Shown one piece after another: positions 8,667 through 17,014 of a stretch of 64,000 nucleotides of DNA. The notes beneath the pieces were generated by a model, which did no database searches, had not been told where the DNA came from, and saw only the letters and a program-made list of their open reading frames with translations. The translations under genes and the position numbers were made by a program. This stretch comes from Candidatus Gracilibacteria bacterium CG17_big_fil_post_rev_8_21_14_2_50_48_13. GTDB taxonomy: Bacteria > Patescibacteriota > Gracilibacteria > 1-14-2-50-48-13. Numbering within the stretch: the first letter of the stretch is position 1; each line of letters begins with the position of its first letter. The stretch covers positions 92,052 to 156,051 of the forward strand of contig PFFG01000007.1 of NCBI GenBank assembly GCA_002783265.1, written 5' to 3'.

Positions 8667-9275
8667 ATGATGACACTACCTTCCCTGCCCTTTGATTACA
8701 AGGATCTCGAGCCCTTCATTGACGAAGAGACCGTGCACATTCACTACGATAAGCACCACCAGACGTATCTCGCTAAACTCAACGCGGCGCTCGAGGGCAC
8801 AGAAGCAGCATCCTTATCCCTTGATACGATCATTGCACAGGCGAACTCTCTGCCTAAAGCAGTCAAAAATAATGGCGGTGGTGTTTGGAACCACTCCTTT
8901 TACTGGGCCTGTCTTGGAAAAGGAAAAAATACACCTTCTTCCCGCATGATGGGTCTGCTAAGCGCTTCCTTTGGGAGCCTGGAAGGATTTCAAACAGCTT
9001 TCATGGATGCGGGTCTTGCACTCTTTGGTTCAGGATGGGTTTGGCTCGAAAAAAATACCGACGGCACTCTGGCCATTTCTACGACGACCAACCAGGATAA
9101 CCCCATGAATGATCGCGCCTCTGCTCACCTCGTTCTGACCTGCGACGTCTGGGAACATGCCTATTACCTGAAATACCGCAACATGCGTGCGGATTATCTG
9201 AAGAATTTTTGGGAAGTGGTGAACTGGGAAGCGGTCGAGGGGTTTTATGATGCGCCCTATACGTTTGGCGCCTAG
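8667..9275 (+). CDS. sodA: Superoxide dismutase, Mn-type by active-site residues
   Basis: Cytoplasmic Fe/Mn superoxide dismutase (202 residues, usual length), which converts superoxide to oxygen and hydrogen peroxide. The four metal ligands are visible: His26 (VHIHYDKHH), His76 (WNHSFYW), Asp160 and His164 (CDVWEHAYY). Residues that separate Mn from Fe enzymes point to manganese: glycines 70-72 before VWNH instead of the Fe-type AAQ, and Gln143 in TNQDNP supplying the second-shell glutamine. A clear -10 (TATACT, 8628-8633) lies upstream without a good -35. Together with the NDH-2-like flavoprotein nearby, it suggests at least occasional exposure to oxygen. Metal use could still be cambialistic. 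Confidence 0.95.
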   Translation: MMTLPSLPFDYKDLEPFIDEETVHIHYDKHHQTYLAKLNAALEGTEAASLSLDTIIAQANSLPKAVKNNGGGVWNHSFYWACLGKGKNTPSSRMMGLLSASFGSLEGFQTAFMDAGLALFGSGWVWLEKNTDGTLAISTTTNQDNPMNDRASAHLVLTCDVWEHAYYLKYRNMRADYLKNFWEVVNWEAVEGFYDAPYTFGA

Positions 9276-9295
9276 GAACTTTTTTTCACAAGAAA

Positions 9296-9323
9296 GGAGA
9301 CCCGGCGTATATGCCGTGTCTCC
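9296..9323. terminator. Hairpin between convergent sod and small membrane gene
   Basis: Near-perfect inverted repeat: GGAGAC (9296-9301) with GTCTCC (9318-9323), and CGGC with GCCG inside. The T-tracts are imperfect on both sides. It probably serves both convergent genes. Confidence 0.65.
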
Positions 9324-9339
9324 CTAATCTTTCATGTTA

Positions 9340-9567
9340 TTATCTGTTTTTTTTGAGAAAGAAAACATCAATCATGAAAGTAAGATTCAGTACGAGGAGA
9401 CAATTGATAACCATCCAATCGGATTGTGCTTTTGACAAATGTAAAGCATTTGAATCCAGAGCATTGATGCTTATCAAAGCAAGTACACAAAGAGAAATTG
9501 CTATGGTTGAGCTCTCAGAGTTCAACCAGGTGGGCAACTTTTCTACCCTCGCCTCACTATCTTTCAT
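9340..9567 (-). CDS. Small two-helix membrane protein
   Basis: A 75-residue product read from the ATG at 9567. Two hydrophobic stretches, STIAISLCVLALISINAL and VINCLLVLNLTFMIDVFFL, are separated by a short polar loop, giving a predicted helical hairpin. The start is unusually well supported: AAAGGAGGTG, a full complement to the 16S tail, ends 6 nt before the ATG. A longer in-frame start at 9618 is rejected because it would put this site inside the gene. A promoter TTGACT-16 nt-TACTTT (9607-9634) fits. The gene is convergent with sod and upstream of the HI0933-like gene. The family is unknown. Such a strong ribosome-binding site is rare in this window, which suggests high expression. Confidence 0.7.
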   Translation of the reverse strand: MKDSEARVEKLPTWLNSESSTIAISLCVLALISINALDSNALHLSKAQSDWMVINCLLVLNLTFMIDVFFLKKNR

Positions 9568-9606
9568 AGAACGCACCTCCTTTCCATAAAGATAGGATCC
9601 TATGTG

Positions 9607-9634
9607 AAAGTACAGCAATATGTTATGTAGTCAA
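9607..9634 (-). promoter_or_regulatory. Candidate promoter of the small membrane protein gene
   Basis: On the minus strand TTGACT (9629-9634), 16-nt spacer, TACTTT (9607-9612), leaving a leader of about 35 nt that ends in the strong ribosome-binding site. Confidence 0.45.
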
Positions 9635-9674
9635 ATTTTTCCAAAATACTTTTTGCAATTAACGTCGTATTCTT

Positions 9675-10910
9675 TCACGATACAGATAGGCCCGCCAGGC
9701 GTCCCGTGGCCCACGATGCTTGCAAATTGAAGCCACCCGTGTAGCCATCGACATCCAAAACTTCCCCGGCGAAATACAGCCCGGGGATTTTTTTCGATTC
9801 CATAGTTTTGGGGTCTACCTCACTCGTCGACACACCTCCCGCCGTCACAAACTCATCTCCAGCGCTGCGACCGATGATGTGAAGCGGAACATGTTTCACA
9901 AACTGTGCTATTTTCCTGAGCGATTTATCAGAAGTGCCCACCATGAAGGTGTCACCAGCAACTTCCAGCTCACGGAGCACGCACTCCGCAAAGGATCTCG
10001 GCACAAGACTAGTGAGCATGGTCAGCACATGTTTTTTCTGGTCTGTTTGTTTCGCAGAAAGAAAATAGCCCGTGAGTTCCTCGAGGGTATACCCCGGGAG
10101 CACATCAAGGAAAAGGGAGAGAGGATGTTCACGTGAGATTTTTTCAAAGGCAACATGAGCGGAGACCGCAAACACTGCGGGACCACTGGTGCCCTTATGC
10201 GTCAGAAGGACGGGAGCTGGGTAGGAAAATTTTGTGGGCTGCGTCACGGAAAGAACTGCCTTCTGAAAAGAAACACCCGCAAGATGTTTGGGCCACTCTT
10301 CCGCGAGTAGGAAGCTGCTGAGACTTGCTGCGAGGGGCGTTATACTATGCCCAAATTCTTCTGCAAAGGTATAGCCATCGCCCGTGGAGCCCGTACGACG
10401 AAAGGCCTGGCCTCCCGTGGTGATAATCACCGCATCTGCGCGGAAGGTTTTCCCTTCCTTCAAGGTGATGATGAATTGACCATTTTTCTGAATCGTCGCT
10501 ACAGAGGAGCGTAGGTGGACATGCATACCAGAATGCCGCGCAAACAGTTTTTCAAAAGCCCCCACTACATCGGCGCCCTGATTTGACCGTGGGAAAACAC
10601 GCATATCCGCCTCTACCTTGAGCGGAGTTCCCTGAGATTCAAACCAGGCATACACCGCATCTGGCGGAAAAGCATACATGGCCGTACGCAAAAACCGTGC
10701 CCCCCGTGGATAGCGAGTAAGAACTTCTTTGAGATCATGGATTCCCGTCGTCACGTTACATCGCCCACCTCCCGAGATCAGAACTTTTGCGCCCAAATGC
10801 GTATTTTTTTCAAACAGATGCACCTCTGTTCCAGGTGCAGTTTGGCAAATGCTTGCTGCAGCCATAAGACCAGCCGCTCCGCCACCAATGATTGCAACGG
10901 TCTTTTTCAT
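9675..10910 (-). CDS. FAD-dependent oxidoreductase of the HI0933/YhiN family
   Basis: A 411-residue flavoprotein. The N-terminal dinucleotide-binding motif IIGGGAAGLMAA (residues 7-18), the family hallmark SGGGRCNVT (about 47-55), GGQAFRRTGSTGDGY in the middle, and the C-terminal FAD motif GLYFAGEVLDVDGYTGGFN all match HI0933-like enzymes. These are cytoplasmic; their physiological substrate is not established for most members (names such as aminoacetone oxidase are transferred by homology). It follows the NDH-2-like gene with no spacer (its ATG begins right after that gene's stop), so the two are probably one transcript. Confidence 0.9.
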   Translation of the reverse strand: MKKTVAIIGGGAAGLMAAASICQTAPGTEVHLFEKNTHLGAKVLISGGGRCNVTTGIHDLKEVLTRYPRGARFLRTAMYAFPPDAVYAWFESQGTPLKVEADMRVFPRSNQGADVVGAFEKLFARHSGMHVHLRSSVATIQKNGQFIITLKEGKTFRADAVIITTGGQAFRRTGSTGDGYTFAEEFGHSITPLAASLSSFLLAEEWPKHLAGVSFQKAVLSVTQPTKFSYPAPVLLTHKGTSGPAVFAVSAHVAFEKISREHPLSLFLDVLPGYTLEELTGYFLSAKQTDQKKHVLTMLTSLVPRSFAECVLRELEVAGDTFMVGTSDKSLRKIAQFVKHVPLHIIGRSAGDEFVTAGGVSTSEVDPKTMESKKIPGLYFAGEVLDVDGYTGGFNLQASWATGRLAGLSVS

Positions 10911-12155
10911 TTATTCTATAGTCATATCACGACGCGCTACGATCCCAAGAAACCAATCCGTGAGGATACGCAGCCGACCTGGCATAAATCCATACTTCAT
11001 CAAGTACACGCCTTTCCATAGAACACTCGCCACAAAACCAGAAATGGGTATACCAAACACGAGCCCTATTGCTGCATGCCTGCCTAAACTCACCAGCTCA
11101 CCCAGCAAGTGCGCCTGGAACGGTTTTGCAACCTTGCCAAGAAGACGCGCTTTCATCACTTTTCCAAAGTATGCCCCTTGTTGCTGTGCAACCTGAGCAA
11201 GCATAGGAAGACCGCGCCCATCTTTCGTTGGTACATGGGCAGCATCTCCCAGCACATAAATATGTGCATCTTCTGGAAGATGTAACTCATTGGTGACGGA
11301 TACACGTCCTAACGGCGTGATCTCTGGCGTAATGTCCACAAATTCAGGCAAATGGGCCCTAACTCCAGATGCCCACACAACCGTGCCTGCTCCAAGCCGT
11401 TTTCCTGAGGCTGTCCAGACCGCGCCCTCCTCCACTTTGGTGACCTCTTCCCCCAGGTGAAGTTCCACACCCTTTTTTTCCAGGGCACGCATCGCCTTCT
11501 TCTGCAAAGACGTAGGGTACATATCGAGCACTCGAGGCGATCGATTCACGAGGCAAATACGCAAGTCTTCTGGTGCTAACTCCTGATCACAAGCGGGGCA
11601 AAGTGTGTCATGCATAAGCGAGGCAACTTCCGCCGCAAACTCAACCCCCGTCGGGCCAGCGCCCACAACAACAACGGTCATGAGCTCCCTACGCTTCGTC
11701 AGATCTTTCACGGTTAAGGCTTCCTCATAGCGAGAAATGAGCTGCCGACGAATATGTTGGGCATCCGCAATGGTTTTGAGGGGAAGTGCATATTCCTCCG
11801 CTCCTGCAATTCCAAAATAATTGGTCTGTGCGCCTGTTGCGATGAGAAGCGTGTCGTACGGAAGGTTTCCAGCCGTCGTTTCGACAATGTTATCTTTTGC
11901 ATGTATACGCATAGCCTTTGCCATGACAAACCGAATGCCGTTTTTTGCCGTTATACTGCGCACAGGAACCGCAGGCAAATGTGCCGCAATAACCCCAGAT
12001 GCAGCCTCATGAAGCATGGGCGTAAACACAAAGTGGTTTTTTTCTCCCAGAAGCGTAACGGAGACCTTTTCCCCCAATTGCCGACGGACGGATTTTGCTG
12101 CGTGGATACCAGCGAAACCAGTACCGAGTATCATTACTTTATGAGGATTTTGCAT
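10911..12155 (-). CDS. ndh: Type II NADH dehydrogenase-like flavoprotein (NDH-2)
   Basis: A 414-residue single-subunit pyridine-nucleotide oxidoreductase. The FAD motif GTGFAGIHAAK (residues 11-21), the NADH motif VVVVGAGPTGVEFAAE (about 165-180) and a conserved YVLGDAAHVP (about 295) occur in the order expected for NDH-2. Such enzymes oxidise NADH at the inner face of the membrane and reduce quinone; a hydrophobic C-terminal region (GLVFGIPISGFVASVLW) could anchor it. A CPACDQE cysteine pair near residue 190 sits between the two nucleotide domains. No quinone biosynthesis or terminal oxidase is in the window, so the acceptor is unknown. First gene of a two-gene unit with the HI0933-like enzyme. 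Confidence 0.85.
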   Translation of the reverse strand: MQNPHKVMILGTGFAGIHAAKSVRRQLGEKVSVTLLGEKNHFVFTPMLHEAASGVIAAHLPAVPVRSITAKNGIRFVMAKAMRIHAKDNIVETTAGNLPYDTLLIATGAQTNYFGIAGAEEYALPLKTIADAQHIRRQLISRYEEALTVKDLTKRRELMTVVVVGAGPTGVEFAAEVASLMHDTLCPACDQELAPEDLRICLVNRSPRVLDMYPTSLQKKAMRALEKKGVELHLGEEVTKVEEGAVWTASGKRLGAGTVVWASGVRAHLPEFVDITPEITPLGRVSVTNELHLPEDAHIYVLGDAAHVPTKDGRGLPMLAQVAQQQGAYFGKVMKARLLGKVAKPFQAHLLGELVSLGRHAAIGLVFGIPISGFVASVLWKGVYLMKYGFMPGRLRILTDWFLGIVARRDMTIE

Positions 12156-12214
12156 AGAGTTCTAGGTCGTTAATACCTGTACGCTACCCATTTTATGCAG
12201 GAAAAACAATAGAT

Positions 12215-12243
12215 TTGCATTCTGCCGTGAAGCACTTTACTAT
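12215..12243 (+). promoter_or_regulatory. Promoter of the 690-residue protein gene
   Basis: TTGCAT (12215-12220), 17-nt spacer, TACTAT (12238-12243). Transcription would start near 12250. Confidence 0.55.
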
Positions 12244-12257
12244 CGCTCATAAGGGAT

Positions 12258-14330
12258 GTGTGTGATACAATGTCCCGACATACAACACAATACCGAGAGA
12301 TGACAAACATACACACGAGAGAAGACGCAGAAGAGATGTCAGAAGCACTTTCTACGGCTATAGATATCGTTCGGGAGCAGTACATCGATGATGGGCTCGA
12401 ACGAACTGCCATGATTGCCCTTGATAGGCTTCACCATGACGATCTCAGCACCCTCTTCAAGTTTGCCCCCTTTGACGCCCTCAAAAGTGTTCAAGGACTT
12501 GTCGAGACACTGAGTCACAAAATTCTCTCGATCGTTGCAATGACCAAGGAACCTACCCCCCAACTCCTTACCGAACTGCACCTTGTGATCCAGGAAAATA
12601 TTAGGCGAAATCTCGGTTTTCTTCGTCATAACCTCAATTTGTATGAGGGATTTCGTGATGACCGCGCTCTCACCCTAGAAACACTCATTTCTGAAAAAGA
12701 TCGCATTTTTGCAGAACGACTCGGAAAATTTACAGGAGATCTTCTGTCAAACAGTGTCCATTGTAGCCCTTCTGAGAACGCACTTCTCGCCCAGCATCGC
12801 CCATGTATTGAAAGAAAACTTCTTCCGCTTTTTCTTGATGGAACGATTAAAACTATTAACGATCTCTACTTCTCCCTGCAGCAGTTTGACGTAGATGAGC
12901 TTCCCTATAATGTTCGGTTTCTCCTCCGCCGGTTGTTTAATGACATGTTGATTGACGTCAACAAGAACCTTATCCGGGCCATTGATCTCGTGCCTGAGAG
13001 AGATATTGCAAGCCCGGAGCACGCACTCGACGTCTGGACAAAACGTCGCAATGCAACTGTGCATAAAATTGATGCGGTGGGTCCCTTTCTCAATTCCCTC
13101 ATTAACCGCTTGTGGCTCGATCAAGACGAGAATCGTCCGAACCAACTGACCACAGACCTAAGGCCACCTAATGAGCTCCGTCAGGCACTGCTTTCAGAAC
13201 TGCTTGATGACATGGATGTGGATCGGGTCATGCGCCGATCGACTCTTGCAGCACATACAACCAGTGTTGAAGCCGCGAAAAAAGAGGCAAATCGCCACGC
13301 GCACCTCGCACAGCTTATTGCTCTCAAAACAGGGCACAGTTTGTCCATCACGTATTCCGACGTCCTCAAGAAGGTCAGTAACCTTCTGCGGCTTGTGGAT
13401 ATTCAATCGGTAGCGCCAAAAAATAATAAACTCCTCTATGTCCTCTGGAATGATGATAAGAAGCGTAATGAGCTCCACAAACATCCCAATCCAGACGATA
13501 TTCGCCATGTCCGCCTGCAGACCAATGGTCACAGTCGCGAAGAGAGCCCACTCACACCAACCATGGACGAAGATGGCAATATGGGGAATAACGAGGAAGC
13601 GCTGGAGCAATCTCTGAGACGCGCAAAGCACACACCCTATATTATGAACCTACGTACCTGGGTTGATGCGAAAGGTCGTGAAAAAACCTCCCCAGATGGA
13701 CATCCTTTCATGGTCCACTTTTGTGACATTAATGAAAAACAGGAAGACCCCATTGACGCAAAACTTCGTGGTGATGTGTCCCACATTGAGGAGATTTTTG
13801 ACCTTGCACGGATGAACTTCTGGCTCACCTACACCCTCGAGGAAATTCTCGCGGATGATGCACTCCATGAAACTATTATGGAGTTTGCCACCGATCTGGG
13901 AACCCGTGGAGCAGGGCTCACACTGCGCGAATACAACAAAAAAGAAGATCGATATATTTTGGCACCGGGGGAATTTATGATTCTTTCAAACCTTCGCAGA
14001 ACAACTTCCAAGAAAAGTGCGGTGAATACCTTTAAAGACATTCGCCTGTACTGCCAGAGCTATGACGGTGTCGGTTTTGAAATTCAAATTGTACCCATCG
14101 ACATTGCGCTGAAAGAAAAAAATACCGACGATTTCATGAATCATGGATGGCTCGAAGTCATGCGCCAGCTGCGCGTTATTCTTGAGGAGGCGTCCTATAT
14201 GTACGATCCGGAGATTCACGAGTTGATTCCACGGATACAACACCGCATCTCCTATCTGAGTACTCTGGAAGAGGCGCCGGAAAATCCTTCCTATGCGCCA
14301 ATACCCCTTCTGCGCCGGGCGACTACTTGA
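12258..14330 (+). CDS. Large unknown protein, possible distant RelA/SpoT-like fold
   Basis: Up to 690 residues; no ribosome-binding site fixes the start, and the methionines at 12270 and 12300 are also possible. It is soluble, helical over about the first 300 residues, with a low-complexity acidic insert (about 415-445). Near the C-terminus, IFDLARMNFWL (about 515) and VGFEIQIVPIDIALKE (about 610) sit in the order of the D-x-x-(G/A)-R and EIQIRT motifs of RelA/SpoT-type (p)ppGpp synthetases; the intervening spacing is plausible but the catalytic set is incomplete by eye. I treat this only as a hint. The gene heads a run with two more unknown genes (14358 and 15468). It ends in a TGA stop. Confidence 0.65.
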   Translation: MCDTMSRHTTQYREMTNIHTREDAEEMSEALSTAIDIVREQYIDDGLERTAMIALDRLHHDDLSTLFKFAPFDALKSVQGLVETLSHKILSIVAMTKEPTPQLLTELHLVIQENIRRNLGFLRHNLNLYEGFRDDRALTLETLISEKDRIFAERLGKFTGDLLSNSVHCSPSENALLAQHRPCIERKLLPLFLDGTIKTINDLYFSLQQFDVDELPYNVRFLLRRLFNDMLIDVNKNLIRAIDLVPERDIASPEHALDVWTKRRNATVHKIDAVGPFLNSLINRLWLDQDENRPNQLTTDLRPPNELRQALLSELLDDMDVDRVMRRSTLAAHTTSVEAAKKEANRHAHLAQLIALKTGHSLSITYSDVLKKVSNLLRLVDIQSVAPKNNKLLYVLWNDDKKRNELHKHPNPDDIRHVRLQTNGHSREESPLTPTMDEDGNMGNNEEALEQSLRRAKHTPYIMNLRTWVDAKGREKTSPDGHPFMVHFCDINEKQEDPIDAKLRGDVSHIEEIFDLARMNFWLTYTLEEILADDALHETIMEFATDLGTRGAGLTLREYNKKEDRYILAPGEFMILSNLRRTTSKKSAVNTFKDIRLYCQSYDGVGFEIQIVPIDIALKEKNTDDFMNHGWLEVMRQLRVILEEASYMYDPEIHELIPRIQHRISYLSTLEEAPENPSYAPIPLLRRATT

Positions 14331-14357
14331 CATTTACGACTAAAAGGCGCATAGAAG

Positions 14358-15413
14358 GTGCAAAAACTTTTTTTGGTACCCATGAAACCTTTAGGACGGC
14401 AGAAAAATAGAGGAAATGCATCCACACCCGCGCCCAAGAAAACGCTTTCCCTGCAATCTGATTTTGGCAAACAAATTCATAATCAGATCTATGCACCAAC
14501 GCCACAACTTAGTCGAGAAGAAGCAGCGATTGGTCTTGCGGTCGACGAGTTTTTTGTCGACCTTCGCGCAAATACCCTTGCGCGTATGTGGGAGGCGCAT
14601 GGTTTTCTCGATCAACTCTTTGATAGGGGCATTGAAAACGCAGTACGGCGCGTAGAGGAGGATTTGTCGGGTGCGGATATTCGCGTGAAAAATCTTCGTC
14701 ATAAAATTCGTGTTGGCCTTGTTCGTGGTACGGTTACTTTCGCAAAGACATACCCAAAAGCAAAAAACCAACTGGAGGTTGTGCACACATATGCAAAAGC
14801 GCTTGGTGCACAATTTCAACTCTTTCTCGGCAAGGATGATACCCCTCAGACCAAGGAAGTACTTGCCTTACAGGCAGAAACATTTCGCACAACCTTAGAC
14901 CCGAAGGTTGGTGATGCATCAGCCTTTGAAGAACTGCCCACAGTGGAAGATATTCTCTACAGTTACAAACGTCATTTGGGATCGAGTTTTTTATACAGTA
15001 ATCCCGAAAAGTTTTTCCGGACCTTTTTGGGCGATCTGGGCGATGCCTCTGACGCTTTTGAAAAACTGTATCCCTTTGTTTCAGATGATGAGCTTATTTT
15101 TGAGCACGTCGATGCACTTTTTGAGAGGTACTGTATCATCGCCATGAGCGTACGATCACAGATTCACGAAAAAATACGGATGCACGAGCTAAAGCCCTAT
15201 AAGGTTGCCATAGAAGTCGAAAAGGTCACGGAACAGACAAGACTGAGCCTGGAAAAGGGTGATGGGACACTTGAGATCGTCAGTTTCCTTGATATGAAGG
15301 GAGTTTCCGTCAAAACCATCGCGAATATACTGACGACCCATTTTACCAAGCAGTATGATGCAATTCGGAACTGGACTCCACCCCTAAGGAACGAAGGCGC
15401 CCACGATGTCTAA
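14358..15413 (+). CDS. Unknown soluble protein downstream of the 690-residue protein
   Basis: A 351-residue protein if the GTG at 14358 is used, or 343 from the ATG at 14382 (MKPLGRQKNRG), which I slightly prefer; neither has a clear ribosome-binding site. After a basic, proline-rich N-terminus the chain is mainly helical, with a central segment FFVDLRANTLARMWEAHGF and a later FRTFLGDLGDASDAFEKLY. No membrane segment or known motif is seen. It starts 27-51 bp after the preceding stop and is probably co-transcribed with it, which suggests a shared, unknown task. Confidence 0.65.
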   Translation: MQKLFLVPMKPLGRQKNRGNASTPAPKKTLSLQSDFGKQIHNQIYAPTPQLSREEAAIGLAVDEFFVDLRANTLARMWEAHGFLDQLFDRGIENAVRRVEEDLSGADIRVKNLRHKIRVGLVRGTVTFAKTYPKAKNQLEVVHTYAKALGAQFQLFLGKDDTPQTKEVLALQAETFRTTLDPKVGDASAFEELPTVEDILYSYKRHLGSSFLYSNPEKFFRTFLGDLGDASDAFEKLYPFVSDDELIFEHVDALFERYCIIAMSVRSQIHEKIRMHELKPYKVAIEVEKVTEQTRLSLEKGDGTLEIVSFLDMKGVSVKTIANILTTHFTKQYDAIRNWTPPLRNEGAHDV

Positions 15414-15416
15414 ATG

Positions 15417-15443
15417 TTGACATAGTCTCATTTTACATTATCC
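15417..15443 (+). promoter_or_regulatory. Possible promoter of the small gene at 15468
   Basis: A perfect TTGACA (15417-15422) directly after the previous stop; the -10 is weak (TTATCC, 15438-15443, 15 nt away). The -35 match makes an internal promoter plausible. Confidence 0.35.
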
Positions 15444-15467
15444 TCACGCAAATACTTTCCCCCACGT

Positions 15468-15821
15468 ATGCTTGACCGAGATTTCCCCCTGAAATTTTTG
15501 CCAGACAATGCCCGTTTGCGCCTGTCTTTTGATAACTCTGTCAAAGATATTGTTCCTGCCCTACAGCACGCTCCCAAAGAAGAGAGCGTCATTTGGCTGG
15601 AAAACTTTATCCGCTACGCACTTGGACGCAACCTACCTGATATGCTCATGAAAGCTGCTGTTATAACGGAACAGGTGGTACTTCCTCTCGAAGAGGATCT
15701 TCGGGCGCAATTAGAACAAACATTGGTACAGCCTGAAAAGACACCTTCAATCCCTTTGCTGGAAAGCGATGAGAGTTTATATGAGATGATGTATACAGAC
15801 GACGATCCGAAGATTTGGTAG
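15468..15821 (+). CDS. Small unknown acidic protein
   Basis: A 117-residue soluble protein, mostly helical (SVIWLENFIRYALGRNLPDML), with an acidic C-terminus (ESDESLYEMMYTDDDPKIW). It carries no recognised motif. It follows the 14358 gene by 54 bp and may have its own promoter. A perfect 24-bp tandem repeat lies immediately downstream, marking the border with the accessory island. Confidence 0.6.
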   Translation: MLDRDFPLKFLPDNARLRLSFDNSVKDIVPALQHAPKEESVIWLENFIRYALGRNLPDMLMKAAVITEQVVLPLEEDLRAQLEQTLVQPEKTPSIPLLESDESLYEMMYTDDDPKIW

Positions 15822-15830
15822 ATTAACTTT

Positions 15831-15878
15831 GTCGTTCTATTGAATCTTTTCGTTGTCGTTCTATTGAATCTTTTCGTT
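15831..15878. repeat. Perfect 24-bp tandem duplication at the island border
   Basis: The unit at 15831-15854 (GTCGTTCTATTG followed by AATCTTTTCGTT) is repeated exactly at 15855-15878. It sits between convergent genes, just after the stop of the rhuM-fic gene, and looks like recent slippage or a footprint of a rearrangement. Confidence 0.95.
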
Positions 15879-15880
15879 TC

Positions 15881-16849
15881 CTACGTCCGTAACATCTGCA
15901 GAATCAGCCCAACCATGCGGTCTTTTTCCTTGGGATGACTTTCTGCCACCAGGAGCGTGAGTGCCGTGAGCGCCTCGGCGGTCATGCGATCTTTGCGAAG
16001 CAAACTGGCTTTACTCAGGAACCACACAAAGGCGAAGGCACCACTGCGCTTGTTGCCGTCCGTGAATGGGTGATTTTTGACGATAAAGTAGAGCAGGTGC
16101 GCCGCCTTCTCCTCGACTGTTGGATAGGCATCCTCGCCAAAGACGGACTGAAAGACGTTGCCGATAATACCCTCCACCGCATCGTGCGCACGTTCTTGCG
16201 CAAAGAGTTCCGTCGCTTCCTTTTTTGAGAGTAAACTCTTCTTGAGTTCGCGAATGGCCATGGAAAGATCTGCCGCCGTCACATCTACCTGCTTTTTACT
16301 GAGGCCACTTTGGGGCAGGGTCGCCTTGTCGTAGGCATCGAGAGACACCCACGTATCGGCAAACATTTTTACCAGTTCCAGAGCATCCTCCGCATTGACC
16401 TGCGTGCCTGCTGGAAGCAACCTTTTCACTGTTTCCACAGCCTGCATAAAGGCCTCATGATTTTTCGCTATCTGTTTCGGGTGGATCACAAACCCCTCCG
16501 TCATGTACGTTCGCAGGGTTTTCGTGGCCCATTGGCGAAATTTTGTCGCAGTCTTTGAGTTCACCCTATACCCAACAGAGAGTACAAGATCAAGATTGAA
16601 GTATTCCACCTGATAGGTTTTCCCATCGGCAGCAGTTGTTGCAAAAAATGCAACAACTCCATCCCTCTTCAATTCTTCATCCGCAAAAATCTTTTTAATG
16701 TGACGCGAAATAACAGACTTATCTCGTTCAAAAATATCCGCGATTTGTTGTAAATTCGCCCAAATCGTCTCCTTCGACATATCACCCTTAAAAGCGATTT
16801 CACCGTTCTTTGCCTGATACAGCACAATATCTTTGTTCATAGGTGCCAT
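15881..16849 (-). CDS. RhuM-family protein fused to a Fic/Doc domain
   Basis: A 322-residue two-domain protein. The N-terminal half (about residues 5-120, with FKGDMSKETIWANLQQIADIF and VEYFNLDLVLSVGYRVNS) is the RhuM virulence-protein domain seen near mobile elements. The C-terminal half holds the Fic/Doc signature HPFTDGNKRSG (260-270): catalytic His260, Phe262, Asp264, Asn266, Lys267, Arg268. The lysine where classical Fic AMP-transferases have glycine matches the Doc subgroup, whose phage P1 member phosphorylates EF-Tu. No obvious inhibitory Fic helix (S/T-x-x-x-E-G-N) is seen, and no small antitoxin gene is directly adjacent. The protein may be a self-contained toxin or modifier. It forms the left edge of the accessory island. 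Confidence 0.9.
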   Translation of the reverse strand: MAPMNKDIVLYQAKNGEIAFKGDMSKETIWANLQQIADIFERDKSVISRHIKKIFADEELKRDGVVAFFATTAADGKTYQVEYFNLDLVLSVGYRVNSKTATKFRQWATKTLRTYMTEGFVIHPKQIAKNHEAFMQAVETVKRLLPAGTQVNAEDALELVKMFADTWVSLDAYDKATLPQSGLSKKQVDVTAADLSMAIRELKKSLLSKKEATELFAQERAHDAVEGIIGNVFQSVFGEDAYPTVEEKAAHLLYFIVKNHPFTDGNKRSGAFAFVWFLSKASLLRKDRMTAEALTALTLLVAESHPKEKDRMVGLILQMLRT

Positions 16850-16963
16850 GGGATCATGAAGTACAGCACTTCAGCGTATGCATATCCCGATGCAAAGGCA
16901 AGTGAGACTTTTCAATTCCTCTAGCCAAGCGGATCAGCGAACAAAAGACAAACGTACCACGCA

Positions 16964-16991
16964 TTGACATGATTAGCCGTTAGTATTTAAT
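16964..16991 (+). promoter_or_regulatory. Promoter of the gene at 17015
   Basis: TTGACA (16964-16969), 16-nt spacer, TTTAAT (16986-16991). TAGTATT begins 11 nt after the -35, as in the coiled-coil array promoters at the left end of the window. Confidence 0.55.
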
Positions 16992-17014
16992 GCACATATA
17001 TTAACAGTCGATCC

